Below are positions 48,018 to 57,047 of a stretch of 64,000 bases of DNA, in pieces. Location of the stretch: NCBI GenBank assembly GCA_022813675.1, contig CP063375.1, positions 1,996,001 through 2,060,000 on the forward strand, written 5' to 3'. This DNA comes from Deferribacteraceae bacterium V6Fe1 (GTDB lineage: Bacteria > Chrysiogenota > Deferribacteres > Deferribacterales > Deferrivibrionaceae). A model generated the notes under the pieces. The model ran no database searches. It had not been told where the DNA came from and was given only the letters and a program-made list of their open reading frames with translations. The number at the start of each line of letters is the position of its first letter. Position 1 is the stretch's first letter. The position numbers and the translations under genes were made by a program.

Positions 48018-50327
48018 CTAACTGCAGTGAGAATAGCCACAAGAGTGGCAAACATCACACCCTTCTATGTACTGAATGGGTCCACCACACTCAGGACATG
48101 CGCCATTTCTAATTTGTTGCTCAACCGCACCTGAAACCTTTTTCTCCGCTTCAGCAAGTAATTTATCAACAGTTAATTTTTCCTGATTAATAACCTTAAA
48201 CTCCGAACCCATCATAATCGCCTTTTCGATAGCTTTTCCTACGGCATCGGCACAACTTAAAATCTGATTCTGGCCAAAACCGTATCTCATATGGCAAGAT
48301 ATCCCTTTTAATTGCTTCACTATAATGTCATGGTCACCACCACTCCTAAAAACAAGTGATATCAACCTACCTATTGCCTCACACTGACTCTGAGCACAAC
48401 CACCTGCCTTACCCATACTCGTAAAGACTTCAAAAGGCTCGTTATTTTCATCAAAATTTATTGTCACATACAACTTCCCACATCCTGTCATCATTTCCAA
48501 CGTCTTGCCAAACAATACCTTTGGTCTTGGTCTAGGTCTAAAAACTCCGTGATATTCCTGAGCCACCTCTTCTTTAGCTGACTTTTCCTTTGTACCCAAG
48601 TTAATTACCTGAGCATCACGACTGCCATCACGATAAATAGTAATACCTTTGCACCCTTGCTTGTACGCCAATACATAAACTTCTCTAACATCATCAACCG
48701 TTGCCTCATTAGGGAAATTAACTGTCTTGCTAACGGCATTATCAGTATATTTTTGAAATGCAGCCTGCATTCTAACGTGCCAGATAGGGGAAATCTCATG
48801 TGCAGTAACAAATACTTTTTTAATATGAGAAGGAACTTCATCTATATCATGAAGAGTGCCCTGCTCTGCTATTTTATCCATTAACTCTTTAGTAAAAAAG
48901 CCCTCTTTCTTCGCCCTTTCTTTAAATATAGGATTTACTTCCACAAGTTTGTTGTTATCCATCACATTTCTATAAAAAGCTATTGCAAAGTATGGTTCAA
49001 CACCACTTGAACAACCGCCAATAATTGAAATAGTACCGGTAGGTGCAATAGTTGTAACAGTAGCATTCCTCATATTTGAAAAACCCATGCCAGGATAAAT
49101 ACTGTCATCAAAATTAGGGAAATTACCCCTTTCTTTGGCAAGTTCGCTTGAAGCTATTCTCCCTTCTTCCTGTATAAATTTCATAACCTTTTCAGCCATT
49201 TCAATCGCTTCTTCACTGTTATATGGGATATCAAGCATTGCTAACATATCAGCAAAGCCCATAACACCAAGGCCTATCTTTCTATTCTTCTTAGTCATTT
49301 GTTCAATTTCTTTGATCGGGTAAGAATTCATATCAATTACGTCATCCAAAAACCTTACACCAGTGTGCACCACATATCTCAAATCATCCCAATCGATATC
49401 ATTTCCTTTCACAAAGCGACCGAGATTAATTGAACCCAAATTACATGATTCATAAGGTAAAAGGGGCTGCTCACCACAAGGGTTAGTACTTTCCATCTCC
49501 CCCTCTTTTGGTGTAGGATTAAATTTATTGATCCTGTCGATAAAAACAATACCCGGGTCTCCACCTTCCCATGCAAGTTTTACCATCTGGTCAAAGACAT
49601 CTTTTGCATTCAATTTCTTTACTGTCTTACCGGTCTTAGGATTTTTTAACTCATATTCCTCATTTTTAAGGGCTTTTTCCATAAACTCTTCAGTAATGGC
49701 TACTGAAAGGTTAAAATTCGTAAGTTTGCTTTTATCCTGCTTAGCATAAATAAACTCCATAATATCCGGATGGTCAACTCTAAGGATACCCATATTAGCT
49801 CCCCTTCTTGTACCACCCTGCTTTATAGTCTCTGTCGCAGAATCAAATACACTCATAAAAGAAACAGGGCCACTTGATACCCCTTTAGTAGTCTTAACCA
49901 CATCATCTTTAGGTCTTAGCCTTGAAAATGAAAACCCTGTACCGCCACCGGACTTATGAATAAGAGCAGTGTGCTTTACAGATTCGAAAATCTTATCAAG
50001 AGAATCTTCCACTGGTAAGACAAAACAAGCAGACAACTGCTGCAACTCTTTCCCTGCATTCATCAAAGTAGGAGAGTTAGGTAAAAATTTAAGTTCAGTC
50101 ATTATGTCATAAAACTTAATTGCACATTCTTCAAAATCTTTATCAGACCCATATTTTTTTTCCGCAGTGGCAATATTTATGGCGACTCGCTGAAACATCT
50201 CTTTAGGTGTTTCCACCACATTACCGGTTTCGTCCTTTTTTAAATACCTCTTCTTCAAAACTGTAATGGCATTTGCGCTTAATTTTGGTTCTGTATTCAT
50301 CTTCTCCAATAAATCTGTTTTGATCAT
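48018..50327 (-). CDS. nrdJ: adenosylcobalamin-dependent ribonucleotide reductase (class II)
   Basis: A 769-residue enzyme reducing ribonucleotides to deoxyribonucleotides without oxygen dependence. Active-site cysteines are in LSACFVLPV, NPCGEQPLLPYESCNLGS and the C-terminal zinc module CPECGG...CDVCHSCGYSHC. The radical-transfer region and 'TAPTGTISIIGGCSSGVEP'-like 'TIAPTGTISIIGGCSSG' are present. It has no intein. Promoter TTGAAA-N16-TACAAT (50396-50369, minus) and GGAGG precede the ATG. No cobalamin riboswitch is seen in the 170-base upstream gap. Confidence 0.96.
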   Translation of the reverse strand: MIKTDLLEKMNTEPKLSANAITVLKKRYLKKDETGNVVETPKEMFQRVAINIATAEKKYGSDKDFEECAIKFYDIMTELKFLPNSPTLMNAGKELQQLSACFVLPVEDSLDKIFESVKHTALIHKSGGGTGFSFSRLRPKDDVVKTTKGVSSGPVSFMSVFDSATETIKQGGTRRGANMGILRVDHPDIMEFIYAKQDKSKLTNFNLSVAITEEFMEKALKNEEYELKNPKTGKTVKKLNAKDVFDQMVKLAWEGGDPGIVFIDRINKFNPTPKEGEMESTNPCGEQPLLPYESCNLGSINLGRFVKGNDIDWDDLRYVVHTGVRFLDDVIDMNSYPIKEIEQMTKKNRKIGLGVMGFADMLAMLDIPYNSEEAIEMAEKVMKFIQEEGRIASSELAKERGNFPNFDDSIYPGMGFSNMRNATVTTIAPTGTISIIGGCSSGVEPYFAIAFYRNVMDNNKLVEVNPIFKERAKKEGFFTKELMDKIAEQGTLHDIDEVPSHIKKVFVTAHEISPIWHVRMQAAFQKYTDNAVSKTVNFPNEATVDDVREVYVLAYKQGCKGITIYRDGSRDAQVINLGTKEKSAKEEVAQEYHGVFRPRPRPKVLFGKTLEMMTGCGKLYVTINFDENNEPFEVFTSMGKAGGCAQSQCEAIGRLISLVFRSGGDHDIIVKQLKGISCHMRYGFGQNQILSCADAVGKAIEKAIMMGSEFKVINQEKLTVDKLLAEAEKKVSGAVEQQIRNGACPECGGPIQYIEGCDVCHSCGYSHCS

Positions 50328-50368
50328 TTAAACTTTCCTCCAAATAACTTTTTAAAATTAACTGACAG

Positions 50369-50396
50369 ATTGTAACCTATTATTTTATATTTTCAA
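50369..50396 (-). promoter_or_regulatory. promoter of nrdJ
   Basis: Minus strand: TTGAAA (50396-50391), 16 bases, TACAAT (50374-50369). Confidence 0.6.
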
Positions 50397-50462
50397 TACC
50401 AAAAAAGATTAAAATCTATAAGTTTATGGTAAAAAAGAACATAAAATATTTATTTTGTTATC

Positions 50463-50495
50463 AATAAGTTATAAACCATAACCTTATAACTTATT
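50463..50495. repeat. 12-bp perfect inverted repeat between the Rrf2 gene and nrdJ
   Basis: AATAAGTTATAA (50463-50474), a 9-base centre, TTATAACTTATT (50484-50495), directly after the Rrf2 stop codon. It lacks a T tract in the direction of the Rrf2 gene, so it is either a 3'-end hairpin or a binding site upstream of nrdJ. Confidence 0.5.
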
Positions 50496-50897
50496 TTAAT
50501 TTTTGACAATATTCTCAAGGGTATATTTTTTAAGCTCATTTATAAAAGAATCTCTTATTTTATTTAATACATTATGAATATTACAGCTATCAAGCCCTGT
50601 ACAAAAATCCGGATCAACCAAGCAATCGTTTATTTTAATTTCACCTTCAACTGCCTTTATGATATCGTATAACGTTATCTCACTCGGCTCTTTTACCATT
50701 TTAAATCCACCATTCTTGCCTCTTTCGGAATACAGCAAACTATTTCTTGCTAAAGACTGCAATATTTTACCTAAAAAACTGTCAGGAATATTACACTTCT
50801 CTGACAATTCATTACGCATAAAAAGCTTATTTCTTTCTTGAGATGCCATATATGCCATTACCTTTAAAGCATAGTCTCCGGCTCTTGTAATTTTCAT
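50496..50897 (-). CDS. Rrf2-family iron-sulfur transcription regulator
   Basis: A 133-residue winged-helix protein: 'MKITRAGDYALKVMAYMA' is the family opening, the recognition helix follows near 'NIPDSFLGKILQSLARNSLL', and 'ERGKNGGFKM' is the wing. Three cysteines (CLVDPDFCTGLDSC, about 92-105) match the Fe-S ligands of IscR, NsrR and RsrR. No isc, suf or NO-detoxification genes are adjacent. An inverted repeat lies over its own -10 box, so autoregulation is likely. Upstream of nrdJ, it may influence that gene too. Confidence 0.9.
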   Translation of the reverse strand: MKITRAGDYALKVMAYMASQERNKLFMRNELSEKCNIPDSFLGKILQSLARNSLLYSERGKNGGFKMVKEPSEITLYDIIKAVEGEIKINDCLVDPDFCTGLDSCNIHNVLNKIRDSFINELKKYTLENIVKN

Positions 50898-50930
50898 AAA
50901 ATATCCTCATATGTTTTATATAGCTTTATT

Positions 50931-50967
50931 TTAAGACAATAATAGTCTTAATTTACATTAATGTCAA
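50931..50967 (-). promoter_or_regulatory. Rrf2 gene promoter with operator-like dyad
   Basis: Minus strand: TTGACA (50967-50962), 17 bases, TATTAT (50944-50939). The perfect dyad TTAAGAC-N7-GTCTTAA (50931-50951) is centred on the -10 box. Confidence 0.65.
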
Positions 50968-51062
50968 GAAAGTTAAGCTAATTGTTACAAAAGTAAGATA
51001 AAAATATTTAAGAGGTCTCTGAAAGTAAGAAAAAAGCTGCAGCATAATGCTGCAGCATTAAG

Positions 51063-52175
51063 TTATCTGTTTTCTTCCAAGATTATTTGTCTGTCATTAA
51101 TCTTTTTAATGCTATAGCCTCTTTTTTGTTCAATGGCATTTGCAAGATATACAACCTTTTCAGGATAATCCAAAACTAATTTATCTGTACCCTGTGTTTC
51201 GATATTCAAAACCCAAGCAATATATTGCAAATCATTTTTAAGCTGTAAAAGCTTATCAACATCGGTATTCCCTGCAAGGACAATCTCAACTTTTTTATTT
51301 TCAATCCCCCTTATTTTTTCAGAAATACTGGAAATTATCCTATTAGTTACCTCATAGCTCAAGTTTTCCAACATGTTATAAACGGCATCATCTACTGAAG
51401 CAGCTTGCCCTCTGGCAGACACATAACCACTATCTAATATGATTTTTTGTCCGTCTTTTGTCCCTATAAGCCTGTATGTAAGTTTACCGTTTACTATATT
51501 AAAGGGGAGATTAATCCCGTACCCAATATTCTTCCCCTCCTTTGCCGTTGCAATACTTTCTACTTTACCAACCAAAAGGACTCCTGATAAAGCTCTATAT
51601 GCCAGGCTTCTTAATGTTAAAAAATCATTATTTTTCATTGCATTACTAAGCTGCTCTATAGAATACGGATTTCCAAGAGAAGCAATGTCAACGACTTCAA
51701 AATTCTGCAATACAAGTTCATTAATTATCTTCTCAGACAAAGGTGAAGATTCCAACACCCTTCCGTCGGGAAATACAACGGGCAATAACACAGAAATAGA
51801 TGTATTTTTTGCAAAGATACTTACAGTCTTAACTGCATCTTTCGGCTCAACCTCAGCCTTTATTTTCACCCAATAGGTATCTCCATCTTTGCCTTCGTCC
51901 AAAATTGTGAAGTTCTTGACCGCACCTGAAACTTCAGATTTGATAGATTCATCCACTAAAATAGCATTCTGAACGATTGTTTCTACTTTGATATTAACTT
52001 GAGCAGCATTTTCAAGGGCAGCCCATTTAGCTCTGATAATAGCCTGATTTTTTGCCGCACCTAAATCTCCATTCTGAATAAGGGCTTCGCCTGTGGACTC
52101 AACAACTTTACATTCGGCAAAGGATTGAGTGAGAAACCCAAACAGAAAAAATAGTATTAATATTTTTTTTATCAT
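51063..52175 (-). CDS. exported LPP20/FlgT-like protein
   Basis: A 370-residue protein with a cleavable signal peptide (ending SFAECK). The N-terminal region 'STGEALIQNGDLGAAKNQAIIRAKWAALENAAQ' has the character of the LPP20/FlgT-N domain, and the middle 'ISVLLPVVFPDGRVLESSPLSEKIINEL' resembles the FlgT middle or CsgG-like nucleotide-free fold. The function is probably in the cell envelope. It starts six bases after the CsgG-family gene, so both form an operon. No flagellar or curli genes are nearby. It has no strong motif for an enzymatic role. Confidence 0.65.
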   Translation of the reverse strand: MIKKILILFFLFGFLTQSFAECKVVESTGEALIQNGDLGAAKNQAIIRAKWAALENAAQVNIKVETIVQNAILVDESIKSEVSGAVKNFTILDEGKDGDTYWVKIKAEVEPKDAVKTVSIFAKNTSISVLLPVVFPDGRVLESSPLSEKIINELVLQNFEVVDIASLGNPYSIEQLSNAMKNNDFLTLRSLAYRALSGVLLVGKVESIATAKEGKNIGYGINLPFNIVNGKLTYRLIGTKDGQKIILDSGYVSARGQAASVDDAVYNMLENLSYEVTNRIISSISEKIRGIENKKVEIVLAGNTDVDKLLQLKNDLQYIAWVLNIETQGTDKLVLDYPEKVVYLANAIEQKRGYSIKKINDRQIILEENR

Positions 52176-52181
52176 TTTACT

Positions 52182-53372
52182 CTACCATAATTTTTTTATT
52201 ACACTTTGCCCTGAAAGCGGAGCACGTTTAACAAGTGTACCTAATTTCAATCTCATTTTAGCATTAGGCTCGCCTTCAACAAGCACCCAAGCACTTGAAT
52301 CGTCAACCTGATTGCTTACTGTCAGCTCAACAGGAATTTTAGATTTGGTACAACTGCTTTTCTTAGTCATAAAATCTTGGATTTCCAAAAACTCATAAGC
52401 TTCCAATTTATCTCCCGGTTTTAGTCCGCCATTTTTCCCAACGGAAACCATTGCAGCAGACTTATTGCCTCTTAACTGTACTATATGAGCCTTAGCTGAA
52501 AAATAATCGGAAAAAGCAGGCTTTATATCATCAACTGATTCAGCCATAGCTTTTTTTGCGGCAGTAACTACCAGTTCAGGATTAAAACCTGGTTGAGTGC
52601 CGCCAAGCTCCCTTCCGCTTACCTTCTTAGATAAAATTATCTTTCCAGTAGCAACATCAAGCAGCTGAACAGTCATATCAGTAGTAACGTTCCACCCTTC
52701 TGTCATAGATTTACCAGCTGCAAGTGCAAGGTTTAGCCAAACATTGCCCGTATCTTGACTGCTAGTCTTTGGCACATACTTGGCATTAATATTATCAACA
52801 GTACCGGTAATAACATAGCTGACACCAGCAATCTTTCCAAATTGTGCTACGGTATTAGGATCTGCCACATTCATTTGAAAACCTTGCTCTTGTAATATCT
52901 TTTCCATTTGAGAGCGACTGAAAACTTCGGCTCCGCCAATATTTACTATTGTATCTTCCACGGCTGATTGGGCAAATTCACCTAACTGTGGAGAAATTTG
53001 CCTGTAAAATGTGTTGATGTCTTTAGAATAGTTAATCTTAGTCTTACTGGCACCCACATAACCGACACCTACAGCTCCGGGAGCAGCAACTATACCAGCA
53101 GCACCCGCTGAAGTGTGAGTCCTTGTAGCTTCACCTTGTATTTGAGTGTTGACCCCTTCCATTTTACCAAATGTCGTGTTGTTGGTAAAAGGTAAAATAG
53201 CAACTGTAATCTTTTTGTTTTCATATTGAGGCATACATATTTGAGGTATATTTACCTGCTCAGTGTCAGCAGGAGTAACCTGCATACTACCCGGGTCGAT
53301 CTTTGGTGGTGCACACGCAAACATCATAAAAGACAGAGATGAGACTATAACAAAAATTTTGAAATACTTCAT
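52182..53372 (-). CDS. CsgG/HfaB-family lipoprotein
   Basis: A 396-residue lipoprotein (signal ending MMFACAPP, Cys near 20). The CsgG domain covers about 50-300: 'KITVAILPFTNNTTF', 'SAVEDTIVNIGGAEVFSRSQMEKILQEQGF', 'GVSYVITGTVDNI' and 'VQLLDVATGKIILSKKVSGRE'. CsgG proteins form an outer-membrane export channel in curli systems; many homologues outside curli loci have unknown partners. A glycine/alanine-rich insert (about 84-108) sits where CsgG has its membrane-spanning strands. Operon with the LPP20-like gene downstream. Confidence 0.85.
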   Translation of the reverse strand: MKYFKIFVIVSSLSFMMFACAPPKIDPGSMQVTPADTEQVNIPQICMPQYENKKITVAILPFTNNTTFGKMEGVNTQIQGEATRTHTSAGAAGIVAAPGAVGVGYVGASKTKINYSKDINTFYRQISPQLGEFAQSAVEDTIVNIGGAEVFSRSQMEKILQEQGFQMNVADPNTVAQFGKIAGVSYVITGTVDNINAKYVPKTSSQDTGNVWLNLALAAGKSMTEGWNVTTDMTVQLLDVATGKIILSKKVSGRELGGTQPGFNPELVVTAAKKAMAESVDDIKPAFSDYFSAKAHIVQLRGNKSAAMVSVGKNGGLKPGDKLEAYEFLEIQDFMTKKSSCTKSKIPVELTVSNQVDDSSAWVLVEGEPNAKMRLKLGTLVKRAPLSGQSVIKKLW

Positions 53373-53438
53373 TTGAAACCCCCTTCATTTTTAATAATAA
53401 CTCTTAGGTAATAAATTATACCACTGTATAAAAAAAAA

Positions 53439-54074
53439 TCACTTCAAATTTAAAAATTCAATAACTTTTTTTAAATCTTCCCAAGTTTCCTTTTTTTTGG
53501 AGGGGTTTCTTAATAAATAGGCAGGATGAAATGTAGGCATGACCTTAATATCATTAAAATTAGTAAATTGGCCTCGAAGTTTTGAAATCTGTTTTTCAGT
53601 GTTTAAAAGATAAGTAGCAGCTACACTGCCAAGACAAATAATAACTTTTGGTCTTACAATTTTTATCTGCTCCATCAGGTATTCAATACAAGACTGAGCT
53701 TCTTCCTTGAAAGGGTTTCTATTATCCGGAGGTCTGCACTTAACAATGTTAGCTATGTACACATCTTCCCTTTTAAGCCCCATAGCTTGAATCATTTTTG
53801 TTAAAAGTTGGCCTGCTCGCCCTACAAACGGTCTCCCTTGTTTATCCTCTTCAGCCCCTGGCCCTTCTCCAATAAACATCAAATCTGCGCTCACATTTCC
53901 TTCACCAAATACAATGTTTTGACGCGATTTTGCCAATTGGCATTTTTGGCAAGATTTTACTCTTTCAATAAGTGCATCAAAAGGGCCTGATTCGATATTG
54001 GCACATCTGTCTATTAAGATTTCGTCCACACCATAAACGTCTTTTATAAAATTTTCTTCTATAAATTTGCTCAT
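53439..54074 (-). CDS. uracil-DNA glycosylase, family 4 (Fe-S)
   Basis: A 211-residue enzyme removing uracil from DNA. Cluster cysteines are in '[19 protein letters not shown]' (near 41-44), with others at NIVKCRPP and further on. The family 4 active site is [17 protein letters not shown] (near 73) and the second motif HPAYLLRNP (near 182). It is last in the yicC-gmk-rpoZ-coaBC cluster and overlaps coaBC by four bases. Confidence 0.93.
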   Translation of the reverse strand: MSKFIEENFIKDVYGVDEILIDRCANIESGPFDALIERVKSCQKCQLAKSRQNIVFGEGNVSADLMFIGEGPGAEEDKQGRPFVGRAGQLLTKMIQAMGLKREDVYIANIVKCRPPDNRNPFKEEAQSCIEYLMEQIKIVRPKVIICLGSVAATYLLNTEKQISKLRGQFTNFNDIKVMPTFHPAYLLRNPSKKKETWEDLKKVIEFLNLK

Positions 54075-55261
54075 TGCAAGTATTCTACTATTTCAGAAAG
54101 AATTATCTCAGATATTTTTTCTTTTCTTTCTTTTAATATATGCTTTTTACTACCATCTTTTTTAAAAACAAAAACCTCATTAAAATCAGAGTCAAATGCG
54201 ATATCCTTTCTTGAAATATCGTTTGCGACAATCATATCAAGCTTTTTCCTTTCAAGCTTATCTTTGGCATATCTTTCTAAATCGTTGGATTCAGCTGCAA
54301 ATCCCACAAATATTTGACCTTCCTTTTTTAATTTAGAAAGCTCTGTAAGAATATCAGGATTTTTGACAAGTTTGATAAGTAACTCATCTCCGTCTTTTTT
54401 TATTTTCTCAACGGAAACATTTTCAACTCTATAGTCTGCTACGGCAGCAGCCATAATTAAAATATCATAGTCAAATATTTTATCCTTCAAAACAGTCAAC
54501 ATTTCAACTGCACTTTTCACATGTACAATAGGAAGAGAAGTTTTAATATTAACGGGACCAGAAACAAGCAATACTTCAGCACCAAACTTCTTGGCTGTTT
54601 CGGCCAGAGAATAGCCCATTTTCCCACTACTTCTGTTTGAAATATACCTTACAGGGTCAATATCTTCAACAGTTGGGCCAGCAGTGACAATCACTTTTTT
54701 ACCCTTTAAAATTTGCCCTTTAGTCAAACTGGAAAGCACAAACTCAAAAATTTTGTCAGGCTCCTGCATCTTACCTATACCAACGTCTTTACACGCAAGC
54801 TCGCCCTCAACGGGAGGAATTATCACAAACCCTCTATCTTTAAGTTTATTAATATTATCAGTAGTGATAGGATTTATATACATATTAGTATTCATAGCTG
54901 GGCAAATATATACCGGCTTATTTTTTTCATAAGCTAAAATTGTAGATGTCAGAAGGTTATCTGCAATACCATAAGCAATTTTAGCAATCGTGTTGGCAGT
55001 TGCCGGTGCAATAATAAACAGATCAGCCCAAGTAGCTAAATCTATGTGTTCAATATCTTTCGGGCTGACATCAACCTTAAAATCGTCAATGTAAACTCTA
55101 TTTTTTGTTAAAGTCTCAAGTGTAATAGGTGTGACAAACTTTGCAGCATTCTCTGTCAGAATAACTTTAACGCTGTCTCCATTTTGAATAAATTTTCTGC
55201 AAAGAAGGGGAATTTTATAGGCGGCAATACCGCCCGTTACCCCTATTAAAATATTACTCAT
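54071..55261 (-). CDS. coaBC: phosphopantothenoylcysteine synthetase/decarboxylase
   Basis: A 396-residue bifunctional coenzyme A biosynthesis enzyme. The N-terminal flavin decarboxylase (CoaC) has 'GVTGGIAAYKIPLL', the histidine in 'DIEHIDLATWAD' and 'YICPAMNTNMY'; the C-terminal CTP-dependent synthetase (CoaB) begins 'KKVIVTAGPTVEDIDPVRYI' near 185. ATG 55261 is chosen; an in-frame TTG at 55273 lies inside rpoZ. It overlaps rpoZ by eight bases and the glycosylase gene by four. Confidence 0.95.
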   Translation of the reverse strand: MSNILIGVTGGIAAYKIPLLCRKFIQNGDSVKVILTENAAKFVTPITLETLTKNRVYIDDFKVDVSPKDIEHIDLATWADLFIIAPATANTIAKIAYGIADNLLTSTILAYEKNKPVYICPAMNTNMYINPITTDNINKLKDRGFVIIPPVEGELACKDVGIGKMQEPDKIFEFVLSSLTKGQILKGKKVIVTAGPTVEDIDPVRYISNRSSGKMGYSLAETAKKFGAEVLLVSGPVNIKTSLPIVHVKSAVEMLTVLKDKIFDYDILIMAAAVADYRVENVSVEKIKKDGDELLIKLVKNPDILTELSKLKKEGQIFVGFAAESNDLERYAKDKLERKKLDMIVANDISRKDIAFDSDFNEVFVFKKDGSKKHILKERKEKISEIILSEIVEYLQ

Positions 55262-55475
55262 CTGCCTCTTCAATCTTCTCTATCTTTATCTTATTTTCAA
55301 CCAGCTCAAAGATAGCTTTTGTGGTTGGCTTAGTGCCACACTCTACTTGAGGCGGCAAAGTGCCTTCTCTTGCCTCAATAATTTCTCTTGCCCTCAGGCT
55401 TAAAATACGGTTAAGCCTATACTTACCTTTGATATCTTCTCTTTCAACAAGTTGTTCAATATTAATAAGTGCCAC
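55254..55475 (-). CDS. rpoZ: RNA polymerase omega subunit
   Basis: A 73-residue protein: 'YRLNRILSLRAREI' and 'TTKAIFELVENKI' are the conserved omega segments. It helps assemble and stabilise RNA polymerase. It lies one base after gmk, the common gmk-rpoZ arrangement, and overlaps the start of coaBC. Confidence 0.93.
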   Translation of the reverse strand: MALINIEQLVEREDIKGKYRLNRILSLRAREIIEAREGTLPPQVECGTKPTTKAIFELVENKIKIEKIEEADE

Positions 55476-55476
55476 T

Positions 55477-56088
55477 TTAAACCTCCAGGTTCATTATATC
55501 TTCTATTTTTTTCACATCTTTAGATCTTAAATGTTCAGCAATGTAAATTGCATTAAGCTCGTTAAATGCCTTTTTAAAATTTTTGTTTATTATAATATAA
55601 TCATAGTCCTTATAATATCTAACCTCTTTTTTGGCATTTTCAAGTCTTAATCTGAGTTTTTCTTCTGACTCTGTTCTTCTGTTTCTAAGCCGCTCTTCCA
55701 AATCTTTTAAGCTTGGGGCAATTATAAAAACATATATTCCAAAATTCAGCTTACTTTTCAACTGCCTTGCCCCCTGAGGGTCTATATCAAGTAAAATATT
55801 AACCCCTGACTCCAACTTTTCATTTATAAATTTTTTAGGCGTACCATAAAGATTTCCGTGTACCTCTGCCCATTCTAAAAACTCATCATCCTGAATCATT
55901 TTTCTAAAAGTATCCTCATTTACAAAAAAGTAATCTTTACCTTCAATTTCATCTGCTCTTGGTTTTCTTGTCGTAACAGAAATAGAATACTCAAGGTTAT
56001 CATATGTTTTTAGTAGCTCATTACACAAAGAGGTCTTGCCTGCACCGCTTGGTGCACTTATTACAAAAAGCTTACCTAAATCATTCAT
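55477..56088 (-). CDS. gmk: guanylate kinase
   Basis: A 203-residue enzyme phosphorylating GMP to GDP. The P-loop SAPSGAGKTSL is at about 11-21, GMP-binding residues are in VTTRKPRADEIEGKDYFFV, and 'LLDIDPQGARQLK' is conserved. The start ATG overlaps the yicC-type stop by four bases. Confidence 0.96.
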   Translation of the reverse strand: MNDLGKLFVISAPSGAGKTSLCNELLKTYDNLEYSISVTTRKPRADEIEGKDYFFVNEDTFRKMIQDDEFLEWAEVHGNLYGTPKKFINEKLESGVNILLDIDPQGARQLKSKLNFGIYVFIIAPSLKDLEERLRNRRTESEEKLRLRLENAKKEVRYYKDYDYIIINKNFKKAFNELNAIYIAEHLRSKDVKKIEDIMNLEV

Positions 56089-56954
56089 ATTATATTCTGA
56101 ACCTGTTCTCTTATTTTGTCAATTTCAGTTTTGGCATTTACCACACTGTTGATGACTTCGATTTGAGATGACTTCGACCCAATAGTATTAAACTCCCTGT
56201 TAAGCTCCTGACAAAAAAAGTCAAGCTTTTTACCACATGGGAACTCATTTTCAATAACATTCTTCATCTGCTGCAAATGCGAATTAATCCTTTCCACCTC
56301 TTCTGAAATATCAAGTCGCTCGGATATTATCCCGGCTTCGGTAATGATCCTGTCTTCATTTACTTTAGATACCAACTCTTCGATTCTCTTTTTGTATTTT
56401 TCAAAATTAATTTTATAGACCTCTTCCCTAAAAGTGTTGATTGATTGGTTTAATTGCGCGAGCTTATTTAAAGAATCCATAATGGCCAACTGTAAATTAT
56501 TCCCTTCAGCATTTCGCATTTCTTTTACTGAATTTAGGGCTTCCATCAATACGGCAACTACTTCTTTGTCTACAAAATCGGTAACATCGGACTCATCAAC
56601 ATAATCAATAATATTTTCAAATTTAAGAATATGCTCAATCTTTATATCATCTAAAATCTCACTTTTAATCTGTATCTCCCTTAAAACATCCATATACATA
56701 TTAAAATATTCTGTATTGAGCTTTGCTTTCTTCAATGGTTTACGAAGAAAGACATCTATCATTACATCAATCTTACCCCTTAAAAGCTCATTTTTAATGA
56801 TATTAGTCAGCTCCACTTCTTTAAGATATAAAAATTTAGGCAATTTAATCTTTATATCGGAATATTTGCTGTTAACCGCCTTTACAGAAACAGTGATATC
56901 AAACAGCTCAAAGTGCCTGGTTACACTCCCGTAACCTGTCATGCTCACAATCAT
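56085..56954 (-). CDS. YicC-family endoribonuclease
   Basis: A 289-residue YicC/YloC-type protein: 'MIVSMTGYGSVTRHFE', 'VKAVNSKYSDIKIKLP', and the conserved C-terminus 'KKLDFFCQELNREFNTIGSKS'. E. coli YicC has been described as an endoribonuclease. ATG 56954 is chosen with AGAGGA upstream; a 24-codon extension to 57026 is not conserved. First gene of the gmk-rpoZ-coaBC-udg cluster. Confidence 0.92.
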   Translation of the reverse strand: MIVSMTGYGSVTRHFELFDITVSVKAVNSKYSDIKIKLPKFLYLKEVELTNIIKNELLRGKIDVMIDVFLRKPLKKAKLNTEYFNMYMDVLREIQIKSEILDDIKIEHILKFENIIDYVDESDVTDFVDKEVVAVLMEALNSVKEMRNAEGNNLQLAIMDSLNKLAQLNQSINTFREEVYKINFEKYKKRIEELVSKVNEDRIITEAGIISERLDISEEVERINSHLQQMKNVIENEFPCGKKLDFFCQELNREFNTIGSKSSQIEVINSVVNAKTEIDKIREQVQNII

Positions 56955-56984
56955 AAAATTCCTCTTTATCTTTATGTAAAATAG

Positions 56985-57003
56985 TATAATATTCTGTATT
57001 ATA
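56985..57003. promoter_or_regulatory. 7-5-7 dyad in the yicC/slipin divergent promoter region
   Basis: TATAATA-TTCTG-TATTATA. On both strands the arms look like -10 boxes, so it may be a pair of divergent core promoters rather than an operator. Confidence 0.4.
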
Positions 57004-57047
57004 TAAAATTGAACCGAATAATACATAAATAAATCTTGGAGGTCAAT

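Noticed and set aside
50328-50495. Cobalamin riboswitch before nrdJ
   Set aside because: The gap is too short and AT-rich and shows none of the conserved cobalamin-riboswitch sequence; a plain promoter explains it.
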